A stretch of DNA of 64,000 nucleotides from Mycobacterium sp. E787 (lineage in GTDB: Bacteria; Actinomycetota; Actinomycetes; Mycobacteriales; Mycobacteriaceae), in contig NZ_LZKL01000091.1 in NCBI RefSeq assembly GCF_001668725.1, forward strand, positions 1 through 64,000, given 5' to 3'. Numbering within the stretch: position 1 is the first letter of the stretch; each line of letters opens with the position of its first letter. This document shows positions 43,865 to 53,100 of the stretch, piece after piece. The notes under the pieces were generated by a model that worked only from the letters and a program-made list of their open reading frames with translations, was not told the origin of the DNA and did no database searches. The translations under genes and the position numbers were made by a program.

Positions 43865-44944
43865 GTGGACGAAGATTGTCTGAAGCTCACCACATATCTG
43901 GCCGAGCGGCGACGAACCGACGAAGGCTTCGTCTCCGACGTGCTGCTCCGCCTCTATGCGCAGCACCGCATCGCCTGCGGCGTGGTGTTGCGTGGCATCG
44001 GCGGATTCGGCACGGGGCGCCACCTGCGGACGGATGAGTCGCTGACGCTGTCCGAGGATCCGCCGGTGGCGATCGTCGCGGTCGACTCCAAATCAAAGAT
44101 CGAGGCGCTGCTCGACCCGGTACTGGCCATCAAGCAGCGCGGCCTGCTCACCCTGGAACGCGCGCGTCTGCTGCGCGACGAGCTCGCGCCGATGGAGCTC
44201 CCTGACGAGTTGCGTGAGGCGGTCAAGTTGACGATTTACGTAGGCCGCAAAGAGCGCGTCGACGGTGTGCCGGCCTACATCGCCGTCTGCGACCTGATGC
44301 ACCGCCGCCGCATCGCCGGGGCATCGGTGTTCCTGGGTGTCGACGGCGTCACTCACGGACAGCGGCACCGCGCGCGTTTCTTCGGCCGCAACGCCAACGT
44401 GCCGATGATGGTCGTGGCCGTGGGGCACGGCGACCGGATCGGTCCGCTGCTGCCTGAACTCGGCAAGCTGCTGGGGCGGCCGATGTTCACGCTCGAACGC
44501 GTGCGGGTGTGCAAGCGCGACGGCGAGTTACTGGAACGGCCGCATGCCTTGCCCGGCGTCGACGAACATGGCCTGCCGTTGTGGCAGAAGCTGATGATCT
44601 ACACGTCCGAGTCGGCCCTGCACGGCGGGCTGCCGATCCACCGCGCGATCGTCCAGCGGCTCCGTCAGCGTGAAACGCCCGACGGCGCGACGGTGATCCG
44701 CGGGATCTGGGGTTACCACGGGGACCACCAACCCCACGGTGACAAGCTGCTCTCGCTGCGCCGTCGCGTCCCCGTGGTCACGATCGTCATCGACACGCCG
44801 GCCAACATCGCCGAGTGCTTCGACGTGGTCGACGAACTCACCCGCGACGAGGGGCTGGTGACGAGCGAAATGGTGCCCGCTGTGGTGTCAGACGAGGGCG
44901 ATGGCGGCGAGGGCGGACCGCCCATGGCCAACCATCGCTATTGA
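43865..44944 (+). CDS. Protein with three tandem DUF190 domains
   Basis: A 359-residue protein built from three copies of the roughly 105-residue, PII-like DUF190 domain. They begin near residues 5 (LKLTTYLAERRRTDEGFVSD), 118 (VKLTIYVGRKERVDGVPAYI) and 240 (KLMIYTSESALHGGLPIHRA). Each has a GxxGxxGFG/LGVDGVTHG/GIWGYHGD loop and a LLSLRRRVPVVTIVID-type strand. DUF190 proteins are usually single domains beside the fluoride channel CrcB; here no crcB is adjacent. The GTG at 43865 has GGAG upstream. A nucleotide- or ligand-sensing role is inference. Confidence 0.85.
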   Translation: MDEDCLKLTTYLAERRRTDEGFVSDVLLRLYAQHRIACGVVLRGIGGFGTGRHLRTDESLTLSEDPPVAIVAVDSKSKIEALLDPVLAIKQRGLLTLERARLLRDELAPMELPDELREAVKLTIYVGRKERVDGVPAYIAVCDLMHRRRIAGASVFLGVDGVTHGQRHRARFFGRNANVPMMVVAVGHGDRIGPLLPELGKLLGRPMFTLERVRVCKRDGELLERPHALPGVDEHGLPLWQKLMIYTSESALHGGLPIHRAIVQRLRQRETPDGATVIRGIWGYHGDHQPHGDKLLSLRRRVPVVTIVIDTPANIAECFDVVDELTRDEGLVTSEMVPAVVSDEGDGGEGGPPMANHRY

Positions 44945-44957
44945 GCGATCGGCTCAA
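44941..44957. terminator. Possible hairpin between convergent genes
   Basis: TTGAGC-GATCG-GCTCAA forms a 6-bp stem and 5-base loop that includes the DUF190 stop codon, 47 bases from the end of the convergent aldolase gene. There is no U-tract. It could end transcription from either side, but the stem is short. Confidence 0.3.
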
Positions 44958-45003
44958 ACCGCCGCGGTGCGAATGAATTTCGCAGTAGTCGCCCGTCCCG
45001 GCC

Positions 45004-45897
45004 TCAGCCGCCGACCGACGCGTCGTAGATCGACTGGATCGACTTGTCCAGCGTGGCGTTGAACTGCTCGTCGGACTGGTCGACCGAAAGCCCCTCGGTC
45101 AGCGCGCGGCTGAAGCTGGCGATCAGCCCCGTGTTCTTCGCCAGCAGCGCGTTGGCCTCGTCGCGCGAGTAGCCACCGGAGAGGGCGACGACCCGCATCA
45201 CCTTCGGGTGCTCGATGAGGGGGCGGTAGAAGTTGACCTCGGTGGGCAGGCTCAGCTTGAGCATCACGCGCTGCCCGTCCGGCACCGCTTCGAGCTGCTT
45301 GGTGATCTCGTCCCGCAGGATGTCCTCGGTCTGCGCCTTGTCCGGGATCGAGATGGTGACCTCGGGTTCGATGATGGGCACCAGGCCGTGCGACAACACC
45401 TGACGGGCGAGCTCGAACTGCTGGGCGACCACCGCGGCGATGCCCTTCTGGTTGGCCCCGCCGATCACCGACCGCTCCTTGGTGCCGAAGACACCCTTGC
45501 TCACGGCCCGCTCCAACAGGTCGTCCAAGCCCGGGATCGGCTTCATCACCTGCACATCGTCGGACGCCTCGGCCAGGCCCTTGTCGATTTTGAGGATCGG
45601 CACCACGCCCTTGGTCTCCCAGAGGTAGGTGGTCGACGGCTTGCCCTCGATGTCGCGGTCCATCGTCTGCTCGAACAGGATCGCCGCCAGCACCCGGTCG
45701 CCGTTGAACGCCGGAGAGGTGATGATCCGCGAGCGCATCTCGTGGATCAGGTCGAACATCTCCTCCTCGGAGGAGTACGCGTCCTCCTGGATGCCGTACA
45801 GGCGCAGCGCCTTGGGCGTCGAGCCCCCGCTCTGGTCGAGCGCTGCGATGAATCCCTTGCCCGATGTCATCCGGTCGGCTTGCTGCTGGTTCGGCAT
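45004..45897 (-). CDS. Fructose-bisphosphate aldolase, class I
   Basis: A glycolytic/gluconeogenic aldolase of 297 residues that cleaves fructose 1,6-bisphosphate through a Schiff base. Typical class I segments are GKGFIAALDQSGGSTPKALR, FEQTMDRDIEGKP, VPILKIDKGL, IIEPEV and VMLKLSLPTE (the Lys in this last segment is the likely Schiff-base residue), with the phosphate-binding ALSGGYSRDEA. Mycobacteria also carry an unrelated class II enzyme, so this is a second, metal-free type. No operon partner is evident. Confidence 0.92.
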   Translation of the reverse strand: MPNQQQADRMTSGKGFIAALDQSGGSTPKALRLYGIQEDAYSSEEEMFDLIHEMRSRIITSPAFNGDRVLAAILFEQTMDRDIEGKPSTTYLWETKGVVPILKIDKGLAEASDDVQVMKPIPGLDDLLERAVSKGVFGTKERSVIGGANQKGIAAVVAQQFELARQVLSHGLVPIIEPEVTISIPDKAQTEDILRDEITKQLEAVPDGQRVMLKLSLPTEVNFYRPLIEHPKVMRVVALSGGYSRDEANALLAKNTGLIASFSRALTEGLSVDQSDEQFNATLDKSIQSIYDASVGG

Positions 45898-46037
45898 GGA
45901 ACTTCCCCACTCCCTCGTGGCACTGTCGGGTGCCGATCATATTCGTCTCATCGGGGCGCGAGCAGGCAGGCCATCACCAGGACTGGGCAAGCTGGTCTCG
46001 CCCGAACACCCCGCGTATACCCGCTGCGGTCCTCACT

Positions 46038-46165
46038 TCAGCGCGGCTTCAGCGCGTCCATGACCTCGTCCGCGCTGCGGATGGCACCTTCCCGCCCTCG
46101 GAGACGAAGCCGTTGTACGGGTCGATCGCGGCCGGTGAGGTCCCTCTCGTAGGTCACGCCGTCAC
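46038..46165 (-). pseudogene. Possible decayed C-terminal gene remnant
   Basis: On the minus strand, coding-like segments continue across frame changes: GVTYERDLT, then AAIDPYNGFVSEGGKVPSA in another frame, then SADEVMDALKPR followed by TGA (46040-46038). Two small indels would restore one reading. The upstream part is missing because the cytochrome b561 gene ends at 46173. I do not recognise the family. Chance similarity to coding sequence cannot be excluded. Confidence 0.3.
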
Positions 46166-46172
46166 ATGCTGA

Positions 46173-46766
46173 TCAGCGGCGTTCATCCGGCTCTTGCCGG
46201 GTGGCGCGTCCGGTGGGCCAGACCGCCATCCGGTCCAGGAGCCCGTCGCGCAGCACCAGCGTGTGGAACAGCACCGCGCAGACGTGCGCGGTGAACGTCA
46301 GGAACAGCAGGAACGCGCCCACGTTGTGGGCCTGGCGGAGCACCGCGTACAGGTCGAGGTTGTGCGGCGCGATGCCCGGCAGGTGAACCGGCCCGGCCAG
46401 GGTGATGGGGAACCGCGCCGCCGACAGCATTGCCCACCCGATCAGTGGCTGCAGCAGCAACAGCGCGTACAGCAGATATTCCGACCACGACGCGATGCGG
46501 CGTTCGGCGCGGCTCATGGTGGCCAGGAACGGTGGCAGCCGGTGGGTGAGCCGGTTCACCAGCCGCACGACGGCGAACGCGAGGATCAACACCCCCAACG
46601 GTCGATGAATGGCCAGCAGCAGCGGGTAGTAGCTCAACGAGGCGATCATGATCACTCCGATGAGCAGCTGCACGATCACCATCGGCGCCATCAGCCAGTG
46701 CAGTATCCGCGAGGGAAGCGCGAAACGCTTTGGCGCGGTGGTGGTTTCGTTCGCCTGGGTGGTCAT
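46173..46766 (-). CDS. Cytochrome b561 family membrane protein
   Basis: A diheme membrane cytochrome of 197 residues with four hydrophobic helices. Likely heme ligands are the His in SRILHWLMAP, AIHRPLGVLI, RQAHNVGAFLLF and TAHVCAVLFHTLVL. Bacterial members of this group pass electrons between the quinone pool and a periplasmic partner. The ATG at 46766 overlaps the stop of the exported catalase-like gene (ATGA), so it should feed electrons to that heme protein. Confidence 0.87.
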   Translation of the reverse strand: MTTQANETTTAPKRFALPSRILHWLMAPMVIVQLLIGVIMIASLSYYPLLLAIHRPLGVLILAFAVVRLVNRLTHRLPPFLATMSRAERRIASWSEYLLYALLLLQPLIGWAMLSAARFPITLAGPVHLPGIAPHNLDLYAVLRQAHNVGAFLLFLTFTAHVCAVLFHTLVLRDGLLDRMAVWPTGRATRQEPDERR

Positions 46767-47902
46767 GCGAGCACCCGGGCCACGTTGACCTGGCTGGGCG
46801 ACTTGGGCTCCTCGGCGCGGCGTGTGAACGAGCGCGCGTAGACCGCCGATCTCGCCGGCGGCAGCGGATCGTCGGACGCGGTGATGCCGTCCGGTAGCAC
46901 CAGCGGGTCGAAATTGATGTCGCGGGCGTTCCCGGCCTCCTCGGTCTGCACCGCGGTGATGGTGATGGTGCCGGCGTCGATGGACCGCCGCGATTGCGGC
47001 CACGGCTTGGTGGCGTCGTTGGTCGGGTCGCCCGGCTCGCCGATCGTGAGCATCAGCCGCCAGTTCAGGGGTCGCTGAGCCAGCGTCCGGATGAGGTCGT
47101 CGAACAGGTAGTCCTTGCCGCGCGGTGGTTGCGGTGCCCCGGCGCCGCCGGCATCCTGCGGGACCACCGACCAACGCACCGGAACGGTGGCGCCGGCGCC
47201 GTTGGTGAACCAGAAGGCGTTCAGCCCGTAGAACGTGCTGCCCGCGAACCCGGCGCTGGGCGGTGACTGCTTGATGATCTTCATCGCGGCGACGGTTTCG
47301 GGATGCCGATCGAGGAATGCGGCCATCTTCTGCGGGTCGGCCTTGCCCGTTCCAGGCTGCGGTTTCGACGCGAGGATCCGCTCATAGAAGCCCTCGGGGG
47401 TGCTGTCGGTGAACACGGGCAGGTTGATCATCGCGGTGCGCCACTGCTGGCCGCCCGCCTCGAACAACAGGCCGAGCCCGCGCACGGTGTCGGGCTTGTC
47501 GGGCTGGTCCGGCAGGCCGCCGCCCAGCGAAAACCGGCCGACGAGCGGAACGGTGCCCGCCCGGAAGACCGCGGCCCGGCAGATGGCCGCGCCCGCCCCG
47601 TTGCTCGCGAAAGATCCGGTGGCGGCCAGCCCTTTGGCATGGTTTCGCCGGAAGCCGTCGTGGCGGCCGTAGATGGCTTCGAAGCGATCGGCGAACCTCG
47701 AGGGGGTGGGCGGCGTCCACGTGTCCGGCCGCAGCCAGCCGCCGGCGTAGGCGAACCCGCCCACATCCACCGCCGCGAAGCCGGCGACGGCACCCAGGCC
47801 GAGCAACGCGCTTCGTCGGGTCAGGGCGACGCGGCGGGGAGGCGCGGGCTTGATGTCAGCGGTTTCGTCGTCGGGCCTGCCATCGTGATCGCCGGGCTCC
47901 AT
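46763..47902 (-). CDS. Tat-exported catalase-related peroxidase (SrpA-like)
   Basis: A heme peroxidase of 379 residues with the minimal catalase fold. A twin-arginine signal (LTRRSALLGLGAVAGFAAVD) precedes the distal His in FRRNHAKG (His88), then GAAICRAAVFRAGTVPLVGR and STFYGLNAFWFTNGAG. Small catalase-like proteins of this sort act as peroxidases rather than catalases, and some pair with a cytochrome b561, as here. The ATG at 47902 has AAAGGA about nine bases upstream. Its physiological electron donor is inferred from the coupled b561 gene. Confidence 0.87.
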   Translation of the reverse strand: MEPGDHDGRPDDETADIKPAPPRRVALTRRSALLGLGAVAGFAAVDVGGFAYAGGWLRPDTWTPPTPSRFADRFEAIYGRHDGFRRNHAKGLAATGSFASNGAGAAICRAAVFRAGTVPLVGRFSLGGGLPDQPDKPDTVRGLGLLFEAGGQQWRTAMINLPVFTDSTPEGFYERILASKPQPGTGKADPQKMAAFLDRHPETVAAMKIIKQSPPSAGFAGSTFYGLNAFWFTNGAGATVPVRWSVVPQDAGGAGAPQPPRGKDYLFDDLIRTLAQRPLNWRLMLTIGEPGDPTNDATKPWPQSRRSIDAGTITITAVQTEEAGNARDINFDPLVLPDGITASDDPLPPARSAVYARSFTRRAEEPKSPSQVNVARVLA

Positions 47903-48268
47903 GCCCACCGTCCTTTCCCGCATATCCGGGCCTAGCCGCACAGCCTGGGAACGAACTCGGTGGTCGCATTCACCCACGGGAGGCTGCCGTGCGCAACTTT
48001 TGCGGCGGTCGTGGCGCACACCCGGACCACGTCGGGGCGCCGGGATTCGTTCAGTCGGGTTGGTCACAGCGCGACGGCTGCAAGCGCCGTTTTCGGCATG
48101 GCTTAAAATCGACTGAGCACGTGCGGCTGCGCCTCCGCCTAGCGGTGCAGAAGAGATGGAGTGTTTCGCCCCAGAAGGGCGTATTACGCGGGTTGAGTCG
48201 ACAGCCCCGGCTTGGCAATGGCTGTTTGATTCTCGGTGTCCCGGGCGGGGCGAATGTGAGTGAGAAGC
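47903..48268. other. 366-bp intergenic region before the STAS gene
   Basis: This holds the divergent promoters of the catalase-like operon and the STAS/kinase pair. A small hairpin, CGCCC-N5-GGGCG, lies about 100 bases before the STAS start. I could not find a convincing SigF-type promoter or any gene. Confidence 0.4.
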
Positions 48269-48646
48269 ATGATCGAACAATCCGGCAATTCAGTCGATCC
48301 GACGACCTTTGAGGTGGGAAAAGACCAGGTAGACGGCGCGGTCGTGCTCACCGTCTCCGGCGAGGTGGACATGCTCAGCGCACCTCAGTTGGCCGAGGCG
48401 ATACGCACCACACTGGCCGCCGGACCGCCGGCGCTGGTCATTGACCTGACCAAAGTGGACTTTCTGGCCTCCGCCGGGATGACGGTCCTGGTGACGGCGC
48501 AGGCCGAGGTCGCGCCACCCACCCAGTTCGCGGTCGTCGCGAACGGGCCGGCCACCAGCAGACCCATCAAGCTCATGGGACTGGACAGCATCTTGTCGCT
48601 CTACAGCACGCTCGACAGCGCGCTGAGCCGCATCGCCGGTGGTTGA
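48269..48646 (+). CDS. STAS-domain anti-sigma factor antagonist
   Basis: A SpoIIAA/RsbV-like protein of 125 residues. The STAS core has GAVVLTVSGEVDMLSAPQLA, and VDFLASAGMTVL, where Ser68 is the expected phosphorylation site. Unphosphorylated antagonists bind an anti-sigma kinase and free a SigF/SigB-type sigma factor. The gene is followed 41 bp later by a HATPase anti-sigma protein, the natural partner. A GTG at 48260 would add three residues. No sigma factor gene is adjacent. Confidence 0.87.
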   Translation: MIEQSGNSVDPTTFEVGKDQVDGAVVLTVSGEVDMLSAPQLAEAIRTTLAAGPPALVIDLTKVDFLASAGMTVLVTAQAEVAPPTQFAVVANGPATSRPIKLMGLDSILSLYSTLDSALSRIAGG

Positions 48647-48687
48647 ACCTCGAGCGAGTGAGGATGCCAAGGGGACATAGTGGGGAC

Positions 48688-49179
48688 ATGGGGCGCTTTG
48701 AAGACGGGCCGGACGAGGTGTCCGACGTCGACGACCGATCCCGCTTCGTACGCCGGCGCCTGCCCGCCGATGCGCGAAGCGCGGCCCGGACGCGTGCGGA
48801 GTTCCGGCTTTGGCTCGACCGGCACTTCGCCCTGGGCGCAGAGCGAACCAACGACCTGCTACTCGCGGTGAACGAAGCGTTGGCGAACGCCGCGGAATTC
48901 GCGTACCTGGACGCCCCGCGGCGCGGCGGCGTGGAACTCAGCGCGGCCTACGACCACGACGCCGACACGCTCACCGTCACCATCACCGACCGAGGCCGTT
49001 GGCGTCCGACCCGCCCCGAGCCGGTCGCCCTGCCGCCCCAACCGCAGATCCGCGGTCGCGGCATCCCGCTGATGCGGGCGCTCGCCGACCGGGTGACCAT
49101 CGACCGCACCCCACCGGGGACGCGGGTCACCCTGGTCTGGACGGGGCTGTCGCGGCGCAACCAGCGGTCCAGTGCCTGA
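48688..49179 (+). CDS. RsbW/SpoIIAB-like anti-sigma factor kinase
   Basis: A HATPase_c protein of 163 residues. The N-box is LLLAVNEALANAAEFAY and the G-boxes are ITDRGRWRP and GRGIPLMRALADRVTI. Such proteins sequester a sigma factor and phosphorylate the STAS antagonist encoded just upstream. The ATG at 48688 follows GTGGGGAC; an ATG at 48664 and a TTG at 48643 are possible earlier starts. The sigma factor it controls is not in the window. Confidence 0.83.
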   Translation: MGRFEDGPDEVSDVDDRSRFVRRRLPADARSAARTRAEFRLWLDRHFALGAERTNDLLLAVNEALANAAEFAYLDAPRRGGVELSAAYDHDADTLTVTITDRGRWRPTRPEPVALPPQPQIRGRGIPLMRALADRVTIDRTPPGTRVTLVWTGLSRRNQRSSA

Positions 49180-49308
49180 ACAGTGCTCGCCCGTGCTGGA
49201 GGGCTGACCGCTTGTGCCGCAACATCATTCGTCGGCGCTCGTTCGGCCTGCGGATACCCCGCACATCAGATAGCGAAGTAGCACAACACATCCCGTAGCA
49301 TCGGCGCC

Positions 49309-49944
49309 ATGGAGCCGAGCCGGTGGTGGGGCGACGACCGCGCCATCCTCGACGACGAGGAGGCCCGCAGACGAATCCTCGACGCCGCCGGCCGCTGCAT
49401 CGTCCGCCGCGGCAACACCCAGTTCCGGATGGGCGAAGTGGCCGACGAGGCCGGGGTGTCGCGGTCCACGGTATACCGGTACTTCCCGGGCCGCGGCGAT
49501 GTCCTGCTGGGCCTGATGCTGATGCGGGTGGACCGGGCGCTCGGTGATCTGGTGCGCTCATTGCCGGCGCCCGACGACCCCGTCCGCTCCGTGCCCGAGA
49601 TGGTCCTGGCGCGGGTGGAGTCGGTGGACGGCAATCCGCTGAACGAGGCGCTGTTCGCCGCCGAGAGCACCGCGGTGGCCACGGCCCTGGAGAAGGGTTC
49701 GGAACCCGTCGTGCAGCTGCTATTGCGACACTACGAGCCCTTGCTGGACCGGTGGAAAGCGGCAGGGCGCCTCTACGACGATCTCGAGCCCCGGTCGATC
49801 GTGCAGTGGTTGCACGCCACGACGCTGTTCTTGCTGGCTCCGTCCTGGCGGCACCGGCCGGTGGCCGACAAGCGCAAGTTCGTCGAGCAATTCGTGGTGC
49901 GGGCCATGGTGCCAACAATCAGACAAAAACCCGGTATTGTCTGA
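49309..49944 (+). CDS. TetR-family regulator
   Basis: A regulator of 211 residues. The HTH reads GEVADEAGVSRSTVYRYFPG (about 42-61). The C-terminal domain is of the TetR_C type, with LLRHYEPLLDRWKAAGRL. A 26-bp inverted repeat overlaps its stop codon, ahead of the phosphotransferase gene. I see no palindrome in front of its own start. The targets may be the downstream genes. Confidence 0.86.
   Translation: MEPSRWWGDDRAILDDEEARRRILDAAGRCIVRRGNTQFRMGEVADEAGVSRSTVYRYFPGRGDVLLGLMLMRVDRALGDLVRSLPAPDDPVRSVPEMVLARVESVDGNPLNEALFAAESTAVATALEKGSEPVVQLLLRHYEPLLDRWKAAGRLYDDLEPRSIVQWLHATTLFLLAPSWRHRPVADKRKFVEQFVVRAMVPTIRQKPGIV
49919..49944. promoter_or_regulatory. Inverted repeats upstream of the phosphotransferase gene
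   Basis: TCAGACAA-N10-TTGTCTGA is a perfect repeat that ends with the TetR stop codon. Four bases later a second repeat, TCGGACG-N12-CGTCCGA (49948-49973), follows. Either could be an operator for the phosphotransferase gene at 50030 or an attenuating hairpin; no U-tract follows. Confidence 0.45.
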
Positions 49945-50029
49945 AGTTCGGACGTAAGTCTGGTTTCGTCCGACGGGCCGCGGTGCCGATTCCGCGACCC
50001 CACTCGCCGGTGACGCATGCGCAGGACGG

Positions 50030-51172
50030 ATGCATATGAAAAACGTTGCGGGACAGGCTCGTTCGGTCGTCGGCCTGGCCGCCCACCTGGGCCAGGGGGT
50101 CTGCCGGGCGACCACCGACGCCGTGCTGGGCGCGCGCTTGGGGCCGCCCCGCACCGTCGAAGACATCGACGCCGGAACCCTGTCGAAGATCCTGGGGACG
50201 ACCGTCAGGTCGGTCCGTGTCCTCGACCGGGATGCGGGGACGTCGTCGCGGGCGCGGCTGGTGCTGACGGGGAAAGACGTCCCCGAGTCGGTGTTCGTGA
50301 AGGTCGCGGCCACAACTGCCGCCACCCGGTTGATGGGTGAACTCGGCCGGCTGGGCCAGACCGAGGTGCGCTTCTACAACGAACTCGCGCCGCGGCTCAC
50401 CGGTCTCCCGTACGCGTACGGCGCGGCGTTCGACGCCTGGACGGGCCGGTACCTGTTGGTCCTGGAAGACCTGCCCGCCGCGGCGTGCGAATTCCCCGAC
50501 ACCCTGCACCCGATCTCGCCCGACCAGGCCAGCCTCATCATCGAGCTGCTGGCGGACCTGCACGCCACCTTCTGGGGCCGCCTGCCGCGCGACGGGCGCG
50601 GCCCGCTGGGCTGGCTGTACACCCCGTCGGGCGACGTCACATCGCTATTGACCGGATCGCTGATGCACGCGTCGATGAAGCGACTCGCCGACCGCAGCCC
50701 CTTCCCCGTCGAGAACGGACGCTTCATCGCCGACAACTATCGCGCCGTCGCCGCACTGATCGACACTCCACCGCACACGGTCATGCACGGCGACGCCCAC
50801 CCCGGCAACATGTATTTCTATGGCGGCAAGGCGGGCCTGTTGGACTGGCAGGCGGTGCGGCGCGGACACCCCTCGCGCGAATTGGCGTACACGCTGATCA
50901 CCAGCCTGACGCCGGAGGATCGCCGGGCCACTCAACGCGACCTGCTCGACGACTACCGGCGCGCGTTGGCGGCGGCCGGCGGCCCCGACCTGGACCGCGA
51001 GGACCTGTGGCTGCGGTACCGACAGGGTGCCCTGTACGCATACGTGGCCCCGCTGATCACCGCGGGGATGGGCGGAATGCAGGTCGAAGGCATCGCCATG
51101 GAGGGTCTGCGGCGCGGTGTGGCCGCGCTCGATGACCTGGAAACCGTTGCGGCACTGCGAAGTTCTTTGTAG
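50030..51172 (+). CDS. Aminoglycoside-phosphotransferase-fold kinase
   Basis: A protein-kinase-like phosphotransferase of about 380 residues. The catalytic loop is VMHGDAHPGNMYFYG and the metal-binding loop is AGLLDWQAVRRGHPSRELAY. The nucleotide-binding N-lobe is less clear (VFVKVAATTAATRLMGELGR). It belongs to the APH/ecdysteroid-kinase-like group, common in mycobacterial catabolic regions and not necessarily concerned with antibiotics. ATGs at 50030 and 50036 are both possible; AGGA lies 9 bases before the second. It sits between a TetR gene and the amidohydrolase-Rieske operon. Confidence 0.85.
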   Translation: MHMKNVAGQARSVVGLAAHLGQGVCRATTDAVLGARLGPPRTVEDIDAGTLSKILGTTVRSVRVLDRDAGTSSRARLVLTGKDVPESVFVKVAATTAATRLMGELGRLGQTEVRFYNELAPRLTGLPYAYGAAFDAWTGRYLLVLEDLPAAACEFPDTLHPISPDQASLIIELLADLHATFWGRLPRDGRGPLGWLYTPSGDVTSLLTGSLMHASMKRLADRSPFPVENGRFIADNYRAVAALIDTPPHTVMHGDAHPGNMYFYGGKAGLLDWQAVRRGHPSRELAYTLITSLTPEDRRATQRDLLDDYRRALAAAGGPDLDREDLWLRYRQGALYAYVAPLITAGMGGMQVEGIAMEGLRRGVAALDDLETVAALRSSL

Positions 51173-51259
51173 CACCGGCGCGGTCGCACCAGCGCGGCGC
51201 CCGGCCGCGAACTTCGCGCGATTCATTGACTCGAACCATCGGGAGGCATATCGTCGTAC

Positions 51260-51282
51260 TTACGCTACGCAGCGTAGCGTAA
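51260..51282. promoter_or_regulatory. Perfect 23-bp palindrome before the amidohydrolase-Rieske operon
   Basis: The arms TTACGCTACGC and GCGTAGCGTAA flank one central A. It lies 48 bases before the amidohydrolase ATG. Palindromes of this kind (ACGCTACG/CGTAGCGT) are typical TetR targets in mycobacteria. The nearest TetR gene is at 49309, two genes away. Confidence 0.75.
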
Positions 51283-51330
51283 TGCCGCGTGTCTGACGGC
51301 GACACCGCCCGGCGACAAGGAGAGGCCCTC

Positions 51331-53091
<1,761 letters not shown>

Positions 53092-53100
53092 GGGCCGGCC

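Noticed and set aside
48150..48200. Possible SigF promoter before the STAS gene
   Set aside because: A GTTT and a GGGCGTA element are present, but their spacing is far shorter than the roughly 16 bases SigF promoters need.
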